DNA of 64,000 nt from an uncultured Maribacter sp. (GCF_947500985.1 NZ_CANMTX010000006.1:1-64000), one strand, 5' to 3'; numbered from the stretch's first letter, positions 17,407 through 26,679 are shown. Made by a program: numbers and translations. The notes: a model not told the origin generated them from the letters alone.

Positions 17407-17897
17407 TTGCTTTGGGTATATAATAAGTGATCAATTAAGGTGAAATCTACACCTAGATCATCTTTTAATTCATACTTGATCAATAGCTCACCCCAATATT
17501 TACCATCAGAAAAGTCGGTAAGTATCCATTTATGATTTAATACTTTGATTTTATTAATTTTAAAATCGTTCTGCATTCCTTCATAGGGAACTAAAGGATT
17601 GTCACCTTTTTGAGCATTGGTTTCCAATAATTTATCGGCAACATAAGCTGCAGGATCGTTCAAATTTAAATGCTCGAAATATGCAAGTGCATCGTCATTG
17701 TTCTCTAAAGAGAAATACTGCATATCAAGCACCTTCAAAGAAGATCTTTGAACAGAGTCTTTCAAATTTTCAACCTTACTTTCTAACCTTGTAATTGTTT
17801 CAGCATTAGCTTTGGTCATATTACCACTGCTAACCACTAGGTATAAACAGATTAAGGATACAAATAGAAATAAGTAAAGGTATATTTTGCTCTTCAT
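17403..17897 (-). CDS. membrane-anchored coiled-coil protein, unknown function
   Basis: 164 residues. An N-terminal helix (5-24, YLYLFLFVSLICLYLVV) anchors the protein, a short coiled coil (about 32-55, TITRLESKVENLKDSV) follows, and a globular domain reaches the end (KWILTDFSDGKYWGELLIKY). I recognise it only as a conserved flavobacterial protein. Two bases separate it from the upstream metallo-hydrolase gene, so they are cotranscribed. Confidence 0.6.
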   Translation of the reverse strand: MKSKIYLYLFLFVSLICLYLVVSSGNMTKANAETITRLESKVENLKDSVQRSSLKVLDMQYFSLENNDDALAYFEHLNLNDPAAYVADKLLETNAQKGDNPLVPYEGMQNDFKINKIKVLNHKWILTDFSDGKYWGELLIKYELKDDLGVDFTLIDHLLYTQSN

Positions 17898-17899
17898 AG

Positions 17900-18676
17900 T
17901 TAAATAGTGATTGTTAGATTATCGAATGCCAAATGTACATTTTTTGGCAGTATTTTTTCTACTTCTTCGTGAAAACCAAGTAAGTGGCTAATATGTGTTA
18001 AGTATGCTTTATCTGGGTTAACTTCTTTTATAAAAGCAAGTGCCTCTTCTAAGTTAAAATGAGAAATATGGGGCTCTAGTCTTAATGCATTAACCACAAT
18101 AACTTTAGAGCCTTTTATTTTCTCTACTTCTTTCGGTTCAATCGATTTTACATCTGTGAGATACGTAAAATCTCCCAATCTGAAGCCAAAGACCTGAAGT
18201 TCGTTATGCAAGACATTAATAGGCGTAACCTCGCTATTACCAATCTTAAATGGCTCGTTATTATTTACTAGATTGATATCAACTGTTGGTGCGCCAGGAT
18301 ATTTGTTCTTTTCCTGAAATATATAGGCAAAACGGGTTTTTAAAGACTCCACTACTCTTTTATGAGCATAAATAGGAATATTACCTTGTCTAAAGAAAAA
18401 AGGACGGATATCATCTAAACCAGCAGTATGATCAGAATGTTCATGAGTGTATATGATACCATCAAGATGTCTAACATTATGGGTAAGCATTTGCTGACGA
18501 AAATCTGGACCGCAATCAATAACATAGTTATAATCATCCCAAGAAAGTAAAACTGACACCCGCAGTCTTTTATCCTTTGGGTTATCACTCAAACAAACCG
18601 GATGCGTACTTCCAATTATCGGAATACCTTGAGAAGTTCCCGTTCCTAAAAATGTTACACGTAATTTGTTCATCAT
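17900..18676 (-). CDS. PhnP-like MBL-fold metallo-hydrolase
   Basis: 258 residues of the metallo-beta-lactamase fold. TFLGTGTSQGIP at the N-terminus is the signature of PhnP/lipoate-side phosphodiesterase-like enzymes. Metal ligands are in YTHEHSDHTAGLDD, with further His and Asp residues in YLTDVKS and LTHISH. The expected activity is cyclic phosphodiester or similar hydrolysis. No phn genes are nearby, so the physiological substrate is open. The start could be either of the two first Met codons. It is the first gene of a two-gene leftward unit. Confidence 0.8.
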   Translation of the reverse strand: MMNKLRVTFLGTGTSQGIPIIGSTHPVCLSDNPKDKRLRVSVLLSWDDYNYVIDCGPDFRQQMLTHNVRHLDGIIYTHEHSDHTAGLDDIRPFFFRQGNIPIYAHKRVVESLKTRFAYIFQEKNKYPGAPTVDINLVNNNEPFKIGNSEVTPINVLHNELQVFGFRLGDFTYLTDVKSIEPKEVEKIKGSKVIVVNALRLEPHISHFNLEEALAFIKEVNPDKAYLTHISHLLGFHEEVEKILPKNVHLAFDNLTITI

Positions 18677-18796
18677 GTGTTACAAATTTAATTCCTTTTT
18701 AATAAAATTGGTAGTTCTAAATTATAAGATCGCTGTATTTAAAAGGGAATAAAAACAATAACCGAAACTTATACCTTTTTTTTACCGCTATTGCCC

Positions 18797-18824
18797 TTTG
18801 TCACAACCATTCTTTATAACTTTG
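18797..18824 (+). promoter_or_regulatory. putative promoter for the 484-residue protein
   Basis: TTTG (18797-18800) and TAACTTTG (18817-18824) resemble the Bacteroidota -33 and -7 elements. The spacing is 16 bases, slightly short; the TTG at 18791 gives 23. The start codon is 23 bases downstream. Confidence 0.4.
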
Positions 18825-18846
18825 TTAAAAGCTAAACAGGTAAAAA

Positions 18847-20301
18847 ATGGCATCGGTATTAAAAAGAGATAGTGTTTTTGAAAATATTCCCTCTATTAAA
18901 GCAAAAACCCTACGTATAAATCTGAATCCGGATATATACGGAACCTTCGCAGAAATTGGCGCCGGACAAGAAACCGCACGTCATTTCTTTAGATCTGGTG
19001 GTGCCTCGGGTACTATTGCGAAAGCAATGAGTGCTTATGACAAAGATTTTAGTGATGCAATTTATGGTATTGAGACAGATGGGCGATATGTAACCCAAGC
19101 TAGATTAAAAACCATGCTTGATTATGAAATGCAATTGATGGAAGAGCGTATTAGTCGTGAAAACCACCCAGACAGATTGTTCTTTTCATATGCAAATACA
19201 GTAGCAACGATTGATTTCTCTAAACGCTACAAAGGTCACGGTTGGATCGGTATTAGATATCAATTAGACCCAACACAGAAAGAATTTGACGAAATTATTC
19301 TTCATATTCGTTTTAAGCAAAACGAAGCACGATTACAACAAGAAACTTTAGGCATTCTTGGTGTTAACTTAATATATGGTGCATTTTACAAGTACCATAA
19401 GCCAAAGAAAATGTTGAAATATCTATATGATCATATAGATAAGGATACCCTAGAAATTGATATGATTAACTTCTCTGGACCTAATTTCAAAGATGTTGAC
19501 AACCGCTTAATGAGTTTACAGCTTATTAAAAATGACATGACAGATGCTGTAATGTTCGGTCCTGATGGTAATAACCTATTGCCTGCAGCCGTACTTTACA
19601 AAAAGAATATTTTAGCCTTACGTGGAAGTTTTAGACCTGTTACCAGGGTAAACTTAGATATGTTTGAAAAGTCTTATGACATTTTCATTCGTGATAAAGG
19701 TGTTGATCAAAACAATACCATCGTTATTTTTGAGATAACGCTTTCTAACTTAAAAGCATCTGGTGAAATTGACGAACAAGATTTTATGGATAGAGCAGAA
19801 TTGCTTTGTTCTCTTGGCCATTCTGTTATGATTTCTAAATTTCAAGAATATTATAAATTAGTAGAGTACTTTAATAATTATACCAAAAACAGAATTGGTT
19901 TGACCATGGGTGTAAATAACCTGGTAGACATATTCGACGAAAAATACTACCGTCATTTAAGTGGTGGTATACTAGAAGCATTCGGTAAATTATTCTTTAA
20001 AGATTTACAGGTGTATCTATACCCAATGAAGAATCCAGATACTGGTCAGATAATGACAAGTAATAATGTTAAGGTTCACCCACGTATGAAAGAATTATAC
20101 AAGTTCTTTAAATACAATGGCAAGGTTATGGACATCATAGATTACGAACCAGAAGTAATGCACATTTTCTCTAGAGATGTTCTTAAGAAATTAATGAACA
20201 ATGACGAAGGATGGGAAAAAATGCTACCGGAAGGAATTGCTGAAATTATTAAAAAAAGACAATTGTTTACTAGAAAAACAGATGATCAAGAAACCGAATA
20301 A
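18847..20301 (+). CDS. conserved cytoplasmic protein of unknown function
   Basis: 484 residues without a signal peptide or membrane helix. Recognisable conserved stretches are TFAEIGAGQETARHFFR, GGASGTIAKAMSAYDKDF, FSYANTVATIDFSKR, FGPDGNNLLPAAVLY and MGVNNLVDIFDEKYYRHL. Such proteins occur widely and have carried labels ranging from TonB-dependent receptor to nicotinate-nucleotide adenylyltransferase. The first does not fit a soluble sequence, and I see no HxGH motif for the second. The nucleotide-binding-like Gly motifs (GAGQETARHFFR, SGGASG) make an enzyme likely. It is a single-gene unit closed by a strong terminator. Confidence 0.75.
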   Translation: MASVLKRDSVFENIPSIKAKTLRINLNPDIYGTFAEIGAGQETARHFFRSGGASGTIAKAMSAYDKDFSDAIYGIETDGRYVTQARLKTMLDYEMQLMEERISRENHPDRLFFSYANTVATIDFSKRYKGHGWIGIRYQLDPTQKEFDEIILHIRFKQNEARLQQETLGILGVNLIYGAFYKYHKPKKMLKYLYDHIDKDTLEIDMINFSGPNFKDVDNRLMSLQLIKNDMTDAVMFGPDGNNLLPAAVLYKKNILALRGSFRPVTRVNLDMFEKSYDIFIRDKGVDQNNTIVIFEITLSNLKASGEIDEQDFMDRAELLCSLGHSVMISKFQEYYKLVEYFNNYTKNRIGLTMGVNNLVDIFDEKYYRHLSGGILEAFGKLFFKDLQVYLYPMKNPDTGQIMTSNNVKVHPRMKELYKFFKYNGKVMDIIDYEPEVMHIFSRDVLKKLMNNDEGWEKMLPEGIAEIIKKRQLFTRKTDDQETE

Positions 20302-20330
20302 GTATTTGGTTATTAATACTGTAGCATCAA

Positions 20331-20358
20331 AAAACGCCCATTTTAAATGGGCGTTTTT
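20331..20358 (+). terminator. bidirectional terminator
   Basis: Perfect palindrome with core ACGCCCATTT / AAATGGGCGT and flanking A and T runs. It separates the 484-residue gene from the convergent bcp gene. Confidence 0.85.
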
Positions 20359-20378
20359 ATTTTATAAAATACTAGACA

Positions 20379-20831
20379 TCAATCTAATAACTGAGCTGCA
20401 TGATCTTTAGTCTTCACCTTGTCAATAACTTTGGCAACAATACCATCACCATCTACAACAAAGGTTTTTCTATGAATGCCATCGTACTCACGCCCCATAA
20501 ACTTCTTTAGTCCCCATACGCCAAAAGCATTAATAACGGTATGGTCTTCATCTGCCAATAATGGAAATGGGAATTCATATTTCTCTTTAAATTTTGCCTG
20601 TCTCTTTTCAGAATCTGCACTAACTCCTAAAAGTTCATAGCCCTCAGATTGTAATTCTTTATAATTATCCCTTAAATTACATGCTTCAGCCGTACAACCA
20701 GGTGTACTTGCTTTTGGATAGAAAAAAACAACAAGTTTTTTACCAGCATAATCTTCTAATTTAATAGTATTGCCATCTTGATCTTTAGCAGAAAATGAAG
20801 GAACTTTATCACCAACTTTTAACGTATTCAT
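20379..20831 (-). CDS. bcp: thioredoxin-dependent thiol peroxidase (Bcp/PrxQ)
   Basis: 150 residues, the usual length. The peroxidatic Cys is in ASTPGCTAEACNLRD, with the resolving Cys five residues later as in the alpha-type PrxQ group. FSAKDQDGNTIKL, VVFFYPK and GVSADS are family features. It reduces hydroperoxides in the cytoplasm using thioredoxin. Its 55-base upstream region holds the third copy of the palindrome found at the photolyase/pterin cluster, which suggests a common stress regulator. Confidence 0.9.
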   Translation of the reverse strand: MNTLKVGDKVPSFSAKDQDGNTIKLEDYAGKKLVVFFYPKASTPGCTAEACNLRDNYKELQSEGYELLGVSADSEKRQAKFKEKYEFPFPLLADEDHTVINAFGVWGLKKFMGREYDGIHRKTFVVDGDGIVAKVIDKVKTKDHAAQLLD

Positions 20832-20851
20832 AAATGAAGTTTTATAAATTT

Positions 20852-20883
20852 GTGTTTAAATATTTTCAATCAAAATTAAACAA
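20852..20883 (-). promoter_or_regulatory. palindromic operator copy 3 (one mismatch), between bcp and nth
   Basis: On the plus strand GTGTTTAA (20852-20859), 16 bases, TTAAACAA (20876-20883). The spacing is identical to copies 1 and 2, with one base differing in one arm. It is 21 bases from the bcp start and only 3 bases from the nth start, so it could affect both divergent genes. Confidence 0.45.
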
Positions 20884-20886
20884 TTA

Positions 20887-21549
20887 ATGACGAAAGCCGA
20901 AAAAATAGCATTTACAATTTCTACGCTTCAAGAGCTTTATCCAGAAATTCCTGTGCCTTTAGATCACAAAGACCCTTATACCTTATTAATTGCAGTTTTG
21001 ATGTCAGCACAAAGTACCGATGTGAGGGTAAATAAAATTACTCCCCTCCTATTTGCAAAGGCTGACAACCCGTATGACATGATTAAATTAAGCGTGGAAG
21101 AAATACGTGAAATTATTAAGCCTGTTGGTTTATCGCCCATGAAAGCAAAAGGTATTCATGGATTATCTCATATTTTAATTGATAAACATAATGGTCAAGT
21201 ACCAAAAGAACTTGAATATTTAGAAGAATTACCGGCTGTAGGTCATAAAACAGCAAGTGTTGTAGTATCGCAAGCTTTTGGTATACCTGCATTTCCTGTA
21301 GATACTCATATTCATAGATTGCTATATCGTTGGGGATTCACAAACGGAAAAAATGTGGTACAGACAGAGAAAGATGCAAAACGATTATTTCCTGAAGAAA
21401 TTTGGAACGATCTTCATTTACAAATAATATGGTATGGTCGTGAATATTCACCAGCAAGAGGCTGGGATATGGAAAAAGATATCATTACAAAAACAATAGG
21501 GAGAAAAACAGTACTAAATGACTATTATAAAAATAAAAAAGCCCGCTAA
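20887..21549 (+). CDS. nth: endonuclease III without the Fe-S cluster motif
   Basis: 220 residues. This DNA glycosylase/AP lyase excises oxidised pyrimidines. The helix-hairpin-helix LEELPAVGHKTASVVVSQAFG contains the catalytic Lys, and the catalytic Asp is in FPVDTHIHRL. The C-terminal Cys-X6-Cys-X2-Cys-X5-Cys cluster of E. coli Nth is absent; the corresponding segment reads YSPARGWDMEKD and has no cysteine. The fold is otherwise complete, so the enzyme is probably active. It is divergent from bcp, and both serve oxidative damage defence. Confidence 0.88.
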   Translation: MTKAEKIAFTISTLQELYPEIPVPLDHKDPYTLLIAVLMSAQSTDVRVNKITPLLFAKADNPYDMIKLSVEEIREIIKPVGLSPMKAKGIHGLSHILIDKHNGQVPKELEYLEELPAVGHKTASVVVSQAFGIPAFPVDTHIHRLLYRWGFTNGKNVVQTEKDAKRLFPEEIWNDLHLQIIWYGREYSPARGWDMEKDIITKTIGRKTVLNDYYKNKKAR

Positions 21550-21563
21550 TTGCGGGCTTTTTT
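21535..21563 (+). terminator. bidirectional terminator between nth and the small ORF
   Basis: AAAAAAGCCCGC / GCGGGCTTTTTT with a TAATT loop. It overlaps the last codons of nth and ends two bases from the stop of the leftward small gene. Confidence 0.85.
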
Positions 21564-21564
21564 A

Positions 21565-21708
21565 TTAATTCAAAAATGTTTCGAATTCTAAATCTTCGTA
21601 TTCAAATTCAAATAAAGCTTGTGAATAGCTTAATAAGAAGTTGATTGTCTTCGGACAAACTTTGTTAAATCCGGTCTGTTCTTGGTAATTAGAGTAAATT
21701 TTTTCCAT
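21565..21708 (-). CDS. 47-residue protein downstream of ECF sigma factor, copy 1
   Basis: The frame starts MEKIYSNYQEQT, has a hydrophobic core TINFLLSYSQAL and an acidic C-terminus (FEFEYEDLEFETFLN). The second sigma gene has an equally long relative in the same place; 22 of 47 residues are identical, including PxTIxFLLSYS and LxFExxLN, so it is a real gene. It has no signal peptide. It begins 72 bases after the sigma gene. The position suggests a regulator of the sigma factor or a product expressed with it, but no function is known. Confidence 0.65.
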   Translation of the reverse strand: MEKIYSNYQEQTGFNKVCPKTINFLLSYSQALFEFEYEDLEFETFLN

Positions 21709-21780
21709 ACTTCCTACGTTGTTACAATAAAATAACGCCGCAAATTTGGAAATATTGTTTATTCTAATTTCTACACCATC

Positions 21781-22362
21781 TTAATTGGTAAGAACTATAT
21801 TGTTTTTTTCAATGATTTTTCTAAGATTAATTAAAGCATAACGCATTCTACCAAGAGCAGTATTAATGCTAACCCCAGTGTTTTCAGAGATTTCTTTGAA
21901 ACTCATATCTTTATAGATACGCATTAAAAGAACTTCTTTTTGATCATCTGGCAACTCTTCAACTAATTGCCTTAGGTCAGAATCTATTTGATTTTTTATT
22001 AATTGTTTTTCAGCATTTAACTTATCATCCCCAATTACAGAGAAAATATTGAAGTCATCACTACCTTCAAACATTGGCATTCTTTTGTTTCTTCTAAAGT
22101 GATCGATAATTAGGTTGTGAGAAATTCTCATTACCCAAGGTAAAAATTTACCTTCTTCACTATACTTACCTCTTTTTAAAGTTTTAATAACCTTAATAAA
22201 AGTATCTTGAAAAATGTCTTCTGTGATATCCCTATCTAAAACCTTAGAATAGATAAAACTAGTAATACGTTGATTGTGTCTGTTAATTAAAATTTCAAGG
22301 GCACCTTCGTTACCGCTGATATAATCTTTAACTAATTCTGAGTCTTCAATTTGTAGTTTCAT
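21781..22362 (-). CDS. ECF-type sigma-70 family factor, copy 1
   Basis: 193 residues. Region 2 (about 10-95) contains DIFQDTFIKVIKTLKRG and FLPWVMRISHNLIIDHFRR; region 4 (about 130-185) has MSFKEISENTGVSINTALGRMRYAL, the -35 binding helix-turn-helix. No anti-sigma gene of the FecR or zinc type is next to it. Instead a 47-residue gene follows. About three quarters of its residues match the factor encoded at 22981, including the identical tail NNIVLTN, so the two arose by recent tandem duplication. The 350-base region upstream (22363-22708) shows no gene and must hold its promoter. Confidence 0.9.
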   Translation of the reverse strand: MKLQIEDSELVKDYISGNEGALEILINRHNQRITSFIYSKVLDRDITEDIFQDTFIKVIKTLKRGKYSEEGKFLPWVMRISHNLIIDHFRRNKRMPMFEGSDDFNIFSVIGDDKLNAEKQLIKNQIDSDLRQLVEELPDDQKEVLLMRIYKDMSFKEISENTGVSINTALGRMRYALINLRKIIEKNNIVLTN

Positions 22363-22708
22363 ACGAGTTACTTTCTTTAATTGGTTAAGCGGGGGAAATC
22401 TTTTAGTTAATTGGTTTGTTTCTTATTTCTGATATAAAACTAGAGAAAAGGGTCGCTGTAGGAAAAAGTATGTTGTCAAAACACGTATTTATGATGTGAA
22501 ACATCGAAAAAGTATATTTCTACACAATAAATACAATTTCAGATAGTTCGGCAGAGAAATGTAGGAAAGGTAAAAATGACCTTAAAGCCCTTTATTATTA
22601 GCCCGGCATTACTATACCTATATATAAGGTAGTATAGAAAACCTAGTTCTCTTACGAGTAATAAGTTGGCTACAAGCAGTAAATAACAGAACTAAACCCA
22701 TTTAAAAC

Positions 22709-22740
22709 CAAAAAACCCCTTAGGCAATGCCTAAGGGGTT
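22709..22740 (-). terminator. terminator after sigma module 2
   Basis: 12-bp stem AACCCCTTAGGC / GCCTAAGGGGTT with a three-base loop. A T run follows on the minus strand. It lies 22 bases beyond the stop of the second small gene. Confidence 0.8.
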
Positions 22741-22762
22741 TATATATATTTGTAGGATTATT

Positions 22763-22906
22763 CTAGTTCAAATTACTTTCAAACTGCAATCCGTCTACTT
22801 CAGTAATATTTAAAGACTTAGAATAAGAAAGCAAAAACTGAATTGTTTCTGGCTTAGCTTTTACCAATTTGGTCTTATTCTGGTCTTTCGTGTATAATTT
22901 TTCCAT
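22763..22906 (-). CDS. 47-residue protein downstream of ECF sigma factor, copy 2
   Basis: Same length and layout as the gene at 21565: MEKLYTKDQNKT, then PETIQFLLSYSKSL and QFESNLN. It starts 74 bases after the stop of the second sigma gene, against 72 in copy 1. It is too short for usual gene callers. No known domain is recognised. The N-terminal half is basic here (KTKLVKAKPE), while copy 1 is neutral there, so the two may have diverged in partner choice. Confidence 0.65.
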   Translation of the reverse strand: MEKLYTKDQNKTKLVKAKPETIQFLLSYSKSLNITEVDGLQFESNLN

Positions 22907-22980
22907 GTTACGTCTTGTTTAGGTTCATCTAAAGAACGACACATGTATGAAGATAGTAGATCCACTCGACCTGCGACCTA

Positions 22981-23562
22981 TTAATTCGTTAAAACTATAT
23001 TATTGGCCTCTACTAGCTTTCTTAGGTTAATTAATGCGTAGCGCATTCTACCTAGTGCAGTATTAATACTAACACCTGTGTTATCAGAAATTTCTTTAAA
23101 ACTCATATCTTTATAAATACGCATCTCTAAAACTTCTTGCTGATCTTCTGGCAACTCTTTGATCATTCGAAGTAAATCAGAATCTATTTGTTCTTTGATC
23201 AATCGCTTTTCTGCATTCAACTTATCATCACCTAATAATGAAAATATATTATAGCTCTCTTTGCTATTATACATTGGCATTCTATTATGCTTTCTAAAAT
23301 GATCGATAACTAGGTTATGTGCAATACGCATTACCCAAGGTAAAAATTTACCTTCTTCATTATATGCACCTCTTTTTAGGGTACGTATAACTTTCATGAA
23401 TGTGTCTTGAAAAATATCTTCGGTTAGTTCGCGGTCACCTACTTTAGAATAGATAAAGCCCGTAAGACGAGAATTATGACGATTAATTAGAGCCTCGATG
23501 GCTCTTTCGTCTCCTTGAATGTATTTTTTTACTAATTGGGAATCTTCAATTTGTACTACCAT
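22981..23562 (-). CDS. ECF-type sigma-70 family factor, copy 2
   Basis: 193 residues with region 2 (DIFQDTFMKVIRTLKRG, FLPWVMRIAHNLVIDHFRK) and region 4 (MSFKEISDNTGVSINTALGRMRYAL). The recognition helix region is almost identical to that of the factor at 21781, so both may read the same promoters. Differences concentrate in the linker after region 2 (MYNSKESYNIFSLLG). This factor belongs to the flavobacterial group without a linked anti-sigma gene. It is followed by its own 47-residue gene and a terminator. Confidence 0.9.
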   Translation of the reverse strand: MVVQIEDSQLVKKYIQGDERAIEALINRHNSRLTGFIYSKVGDRELTEDIFQDTFMKVIRTLKRGAYNEEGKFLPWVMRIAHNLVIDHFRKHNRMPMYNSKESYNIFSLLGDDKLNAEKRLIKEQIDSDLLRMIKELPEDQQEVLEMRIYKDMSFKEISDNTGVSINTALGRMRYALINLRKLVEANNIVLTN

Positions 23563-23780
23563 AACGTTACTTGTAGGGTTAAAAAGCAGCCCCAGATTCT
23601 AATGAATAAGGGTCTAATGGTTAAATTCTAACTTTTAAAAGTAATGTTGCGTTATAGGCTAATTGAATTTTTATAAGATCCCAAAGATATAAAAAAATAA
23701 ATACTCTTATAATAATGTGAAAATTTCTTCTACTATTTTTAGATAAACGGCATTTTTTAGTTCAGAAAAAAGGCAAAGCG

Positions 23781-23788
23781 TATCTTTG
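23781..23788 (+). promoter_or_regulatory. -7 element of uvrA (TATCTTTG)
   Basis: Exact TAnnTTTG match 17 bases before the uvrA start codon, implying a very short leader. No clear TTTG -33 element is present. Confidence 0.5.
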
Positions 23789-23805
23789 TTTCCTTAGATA
23801 TTTGT

Positions 23806-26586
23806 ATGCCTACACTCACCGAAGTAAATCCGAAAGAAAACATCATAATTAAGGGTGCAAAACTGCATAACCTTAAAAATATTGATGTCGTAATCCCTAG
23901 AAATAAACTTGTTGTAATTACAGGTTTGTCTGGTTCTGGTAAATCTAGTTTAGCTTTTGACACCTTGTATGCCGAAGGTCAAAGACGATATGTAGAAAGT
24001 CTTTCTTCATACGCAAGACAGTTTTTAGGCAAATTAGACAAGCCAAAGGTCGATTATATAAAGGGAATAGCCCCTGCAATTGCCATAGAGCAAAAGGTAA
24101 ACTCCACCAACCCAAGATCTACGGTAGGTACAACTACTGAGATTTATGATTACATAAAGCTATTATATGCACGTATTGGTAAAACCTTCTCTCCTATTTC
24201 AGGCAAAGAAGTAAAAAAGCATACCGTTACAGATGTCGTAAATCATGTTAAAACATATGATGAGGGAACCAAACTTTTATTATTAGCACCAATAGTTATT
24301 CGCGAAGACCGAGATGCTCTAAAATCTTTAGAGTTATTTTCTAAACAAGGTTATGCCCGAATAAAGTATAATGATAAGGTTCTTCGTATTGATCAAGCTC
24401 CTGAAGATATCAGTAAAAAGTTCGACTTAGTAATTGATAGAATCATCACCAAAGACGACGAAGATTTTTATAATCGTTTGGCAAATGCTGTAGATACTGC
24501 ATTCTTTGAAGGAAAGGGCGAATGTATCATTGAAGAATTGGCAGATGGCAAACAAAGACCTTTCAGCAATAAGTTTGAGTTGGATGGCATGACTTTTCTT
24601 GAGCCTAATGTTCACCTTTTTAGTTTTAACAATCCCTATGGTGCATGTCGTAAATGTGAAGGCTATGGTGATGTTATAGGTATAGATGAAGATTTGGTTG
24701 TACCTAATACTGCTTTATCTGTTTTTGAAAATGCCATTTTCCCTTGGCGAGGTGAAAGCATGAGTTTTTATCGTGATCAATTAGTAAACTCTGCTTACAA
24801 GTATGATTTTCCTATTCATAAACCTTGGTTTGAACTTTCTGAAGCCCAACGGCAATTAGTATGGGATGGTAATGCGCATTTTATAGGTCTTCATAAGTTC
24901 TTCGGCATGTTGGAAGAGAAAAGTTATAAAATTCAGAACAGGGTGATGCTCTCTAGATATAGAGGTAAAACAAAATGTAATGTTTGTAATGGGAAACGTC
25001 TACGCCAAGAAACCGATTACGTTAAAGTTGGCGGAGCATCTATTTCATCATTAGTAGGTTTGTCTATTGAAAAATTGATTGTTTTCTTTAATGAGCTAAA
25101 GCTAAATGAAAATGATGCTACAATTGCGAAGAGACTTTTAGTTGAAATAAATACAAGATTGGGATTTTTAAATAAGGTAGGATTAAACTACTTGACCATC
25201 AATAGAAAATCGAATACCCTATCTGGTGGCGAAAGTCAGCGAATAAACCTGGCAACCTCATTAGGTAGTAGTTTAGTGGGTTCTATGTACATATTAGATG
25301 AACCTAGTATTGGTCTTCACCCAAGAGATACCGAAAATTTAATAGAAGTTTTAATATCGCTACGAAACTTAGGCAACACCGTAATTGTAGTAGAGCATGA
25401 TGAAGATATCATGAAAGCTGCAGATATGGTCATTGATATAGGTCCTGAGGCTGGTACACATGGTGGTGAAGTTGTGGCGCAGGGAACATTGAAAGAAATT
25501 CTAAAATCTAAATCTCTTACCGCACAGTATTTGAATGGTAAGATGGAGATTAAAGTTCCAAAAGAACGTAGAACTTCTAAAAACCATATTACTATTAAAG
25601 GTGTTCGAGAGCATAACCTTAAAAATATCAATGTCACTTTTCCGTTAGATATGCTTACCGTGGTTACAGGAGTATCTGGTAGTGGTAAAAGTACCTTGGT
25701 AAAGAAACTGCTATATCCTATTATATTAAAAGAAACAGGAGGTTATGGTGAAAAAGCTGGCCAGCATACATCTGTAGAAGGTAAATTCAAACATATTAAG
25801 CATGTAGAATTTGTTGATCAAAACCCAATAGGTAGATCTTCGCGTTCTAATCCTGTTACCTATATTAAAGCATATGATGATATCAGAAGTTTATATGCTG
25901 GACAAAAACTAAGTAAAATTAGAAACTACCAACCAAAACATTTCTCTTTTAATGTAGATGGCGGTCGTTGTGAGAAATGTAAAGGAGAAGGTGAAATTAC
26001 TGTAGAAATGCAGTTTATGGCGGACGTACACTTAGAGTGTGAAACTTGTGGTGGTAAAAGGTTTAAGAAAGAAGTATTAGAAGTTACTTTCAATAATACC
26101 AATATAGATGATGTTCTTAATATGACCATCGACGATGCTATTCAGTTTTTTGAAACCGGAGAACAGACTAAAATTGTTACCAAACTAAAACCATTACAAG
26201 ATGTAGGTTTAGGTTATGTAACCTTAGGGCAGTCATCATCCACCCTATCTGGTGGTGAAGCGCAACGTATTAAATTGGCATCGTTCTTAATAAAAGGAAG
26301 CACAAAAGATAAAGCACTCTTTATTTTTGATGAGCCAACCACCGGATTGCACTTTCATGATATTCAGAAATTATTGAAATCATTTAATGCCCTTATTAAA
26401 AAAGGACACTCAATTGTAGTCATCGAGCATAATATAGAATTAATAAAATGTGCCGATTACATTATTGATCTCGGACCAGGTGGTGGTGAAAATGGCGGCC
26501 AGCTATTAGCCGAAGGCACACCAGAAGAGGTGGTAAAAAGCAAAAAATCATATACAGCTAGCTACCTAAAAGAAAAATTAAAATAA
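23806..26586 (+). CDS. uvrA: excinuclease ABC subunit A
   Basis: 926 residues, the normal size. This damage-recognition ATPase of nucleotide excision repair works with UvrB and UvrC. ATPase I has Walker A GLSGSGKS, signature [12 protein letters not shown] and Walker [12 protein letters not shown]. ATPase II has [20 protein letters not shown] and [10 protein letters not shown]. Zinc-finger pairs are visible as CRKCEG, CNVCNG, CEKCKG and CETCGG. It is a single-gene unit with its own promoter and terminator. Together with nth, bcp and the photolyase it gives the region a DNA and oxidative damage theme. Confidence 0.97.
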   Translation: MPTLTEVNPKENIIIKGAKLHNLKNIDVVIPRNKLVVITGLSGSGKSSLAFDTLYAEGQRRYVESLSSYARQFLGKLDKPKVDYIKGIAPAIAIEQKVNSTNPRSTVGTTTEIYDYIKLLYARIGKTFSPISGKEVKKHTVTDVVNHVKTYDEGTKLLLLAPIVIREDRDALKSLELFSKQGYARIKYNDKVLRIDQAPEDISKKFDLVIDRIITKDDEDFYNRLANAVDTAFFEGKGECIIEELADGKQRPFSNKFELDGMTFLEPNVHLFSFNNPYGACRKCEGYGDVIGIDEDLVVPNTALSVFENAIFPWRGESMSFYRDQLVNSAYKYDFPIHKPWFELSEAQRQLVWDGNAHFIGLHKFFGMLEEKSYKIQNRVMLSRYRGKTKCNVCNGKRLRQETDYVKVGGASISSLVGLSIEKLIVFFNELKLNENDATIAKRLLVEINTRLGFLNKVGLNYLTINRKSNTLSGGESQRINLATSLGSSLVGSMYILDEPSIGLHPRDTENLIEVLISLRNLGNTVIVVEHDEDIMKAADMVIDIGPEAGTHGGEVVAQGTLKEILKSKSLTAQYLNGKMEIKVPKERRTSKNHITIKGVREHNLKNINVTFPLDMLTVVTGVSGSGKSTLVKKLLYPIILKETGGYGEKAGQHTSVEGKFKHIKHVEFVDQNPIGRSSRSNPVTYIKAYDDIRSLYAGQKLSKIRNYQPKHFSFNVDGGRCEKCKGEGEITVEMQFMADVHLECETCGGKRFKKEVLEVTFNNTNIDDVLNMTIDDAIQFFETGEQTKIVTKLKPLQDVGLGYVTLGQSSSTLSGGEAQRIKLASFLIKGSTKDKALFIFDEPTTGLHFHDIQKLLKSFNALIKKGHSIVVIEHNIELIKCADYIIDLGPGGGENGGQLLAEGTPEEVVKSKKSYTASYLKEKLK

Positions 26587-26621
26587 AATATTTCCATAAA
26601 CGAAATATTTAATTTATACAT

Positions 26622-26665
26622 AAACCCTTGATTATCATTAGTATAATTAAGGGTTTCATTTTTTG
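26622..26665 (+). terminator. terminator of uvrA
   Basis: AAACCCTT (26622-26629) pairs with AAGGGTTT (26649-26656), followed by a T-rich tract that runs into the -24 element of the next promoter. Confidence 0.7.
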
Positions 26666-26679
26666 GCACGCTGTTTGTA
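26663..26679 (+). promoter_or_regulatory. sigma-54-type promoter
   Basis: TTGGCACG, four bases, TTGTA. This matches the RpoN consensus TTGGCACG-N4-TTGCA at every position but one in the -12 element. The GG and the -12 core are 10 bp apart as required. It lies 71 bases upstream of the start of the Arg/Ser-rich secreted protein, and no other promoter-like site is seen there. Confidence 0.55.
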
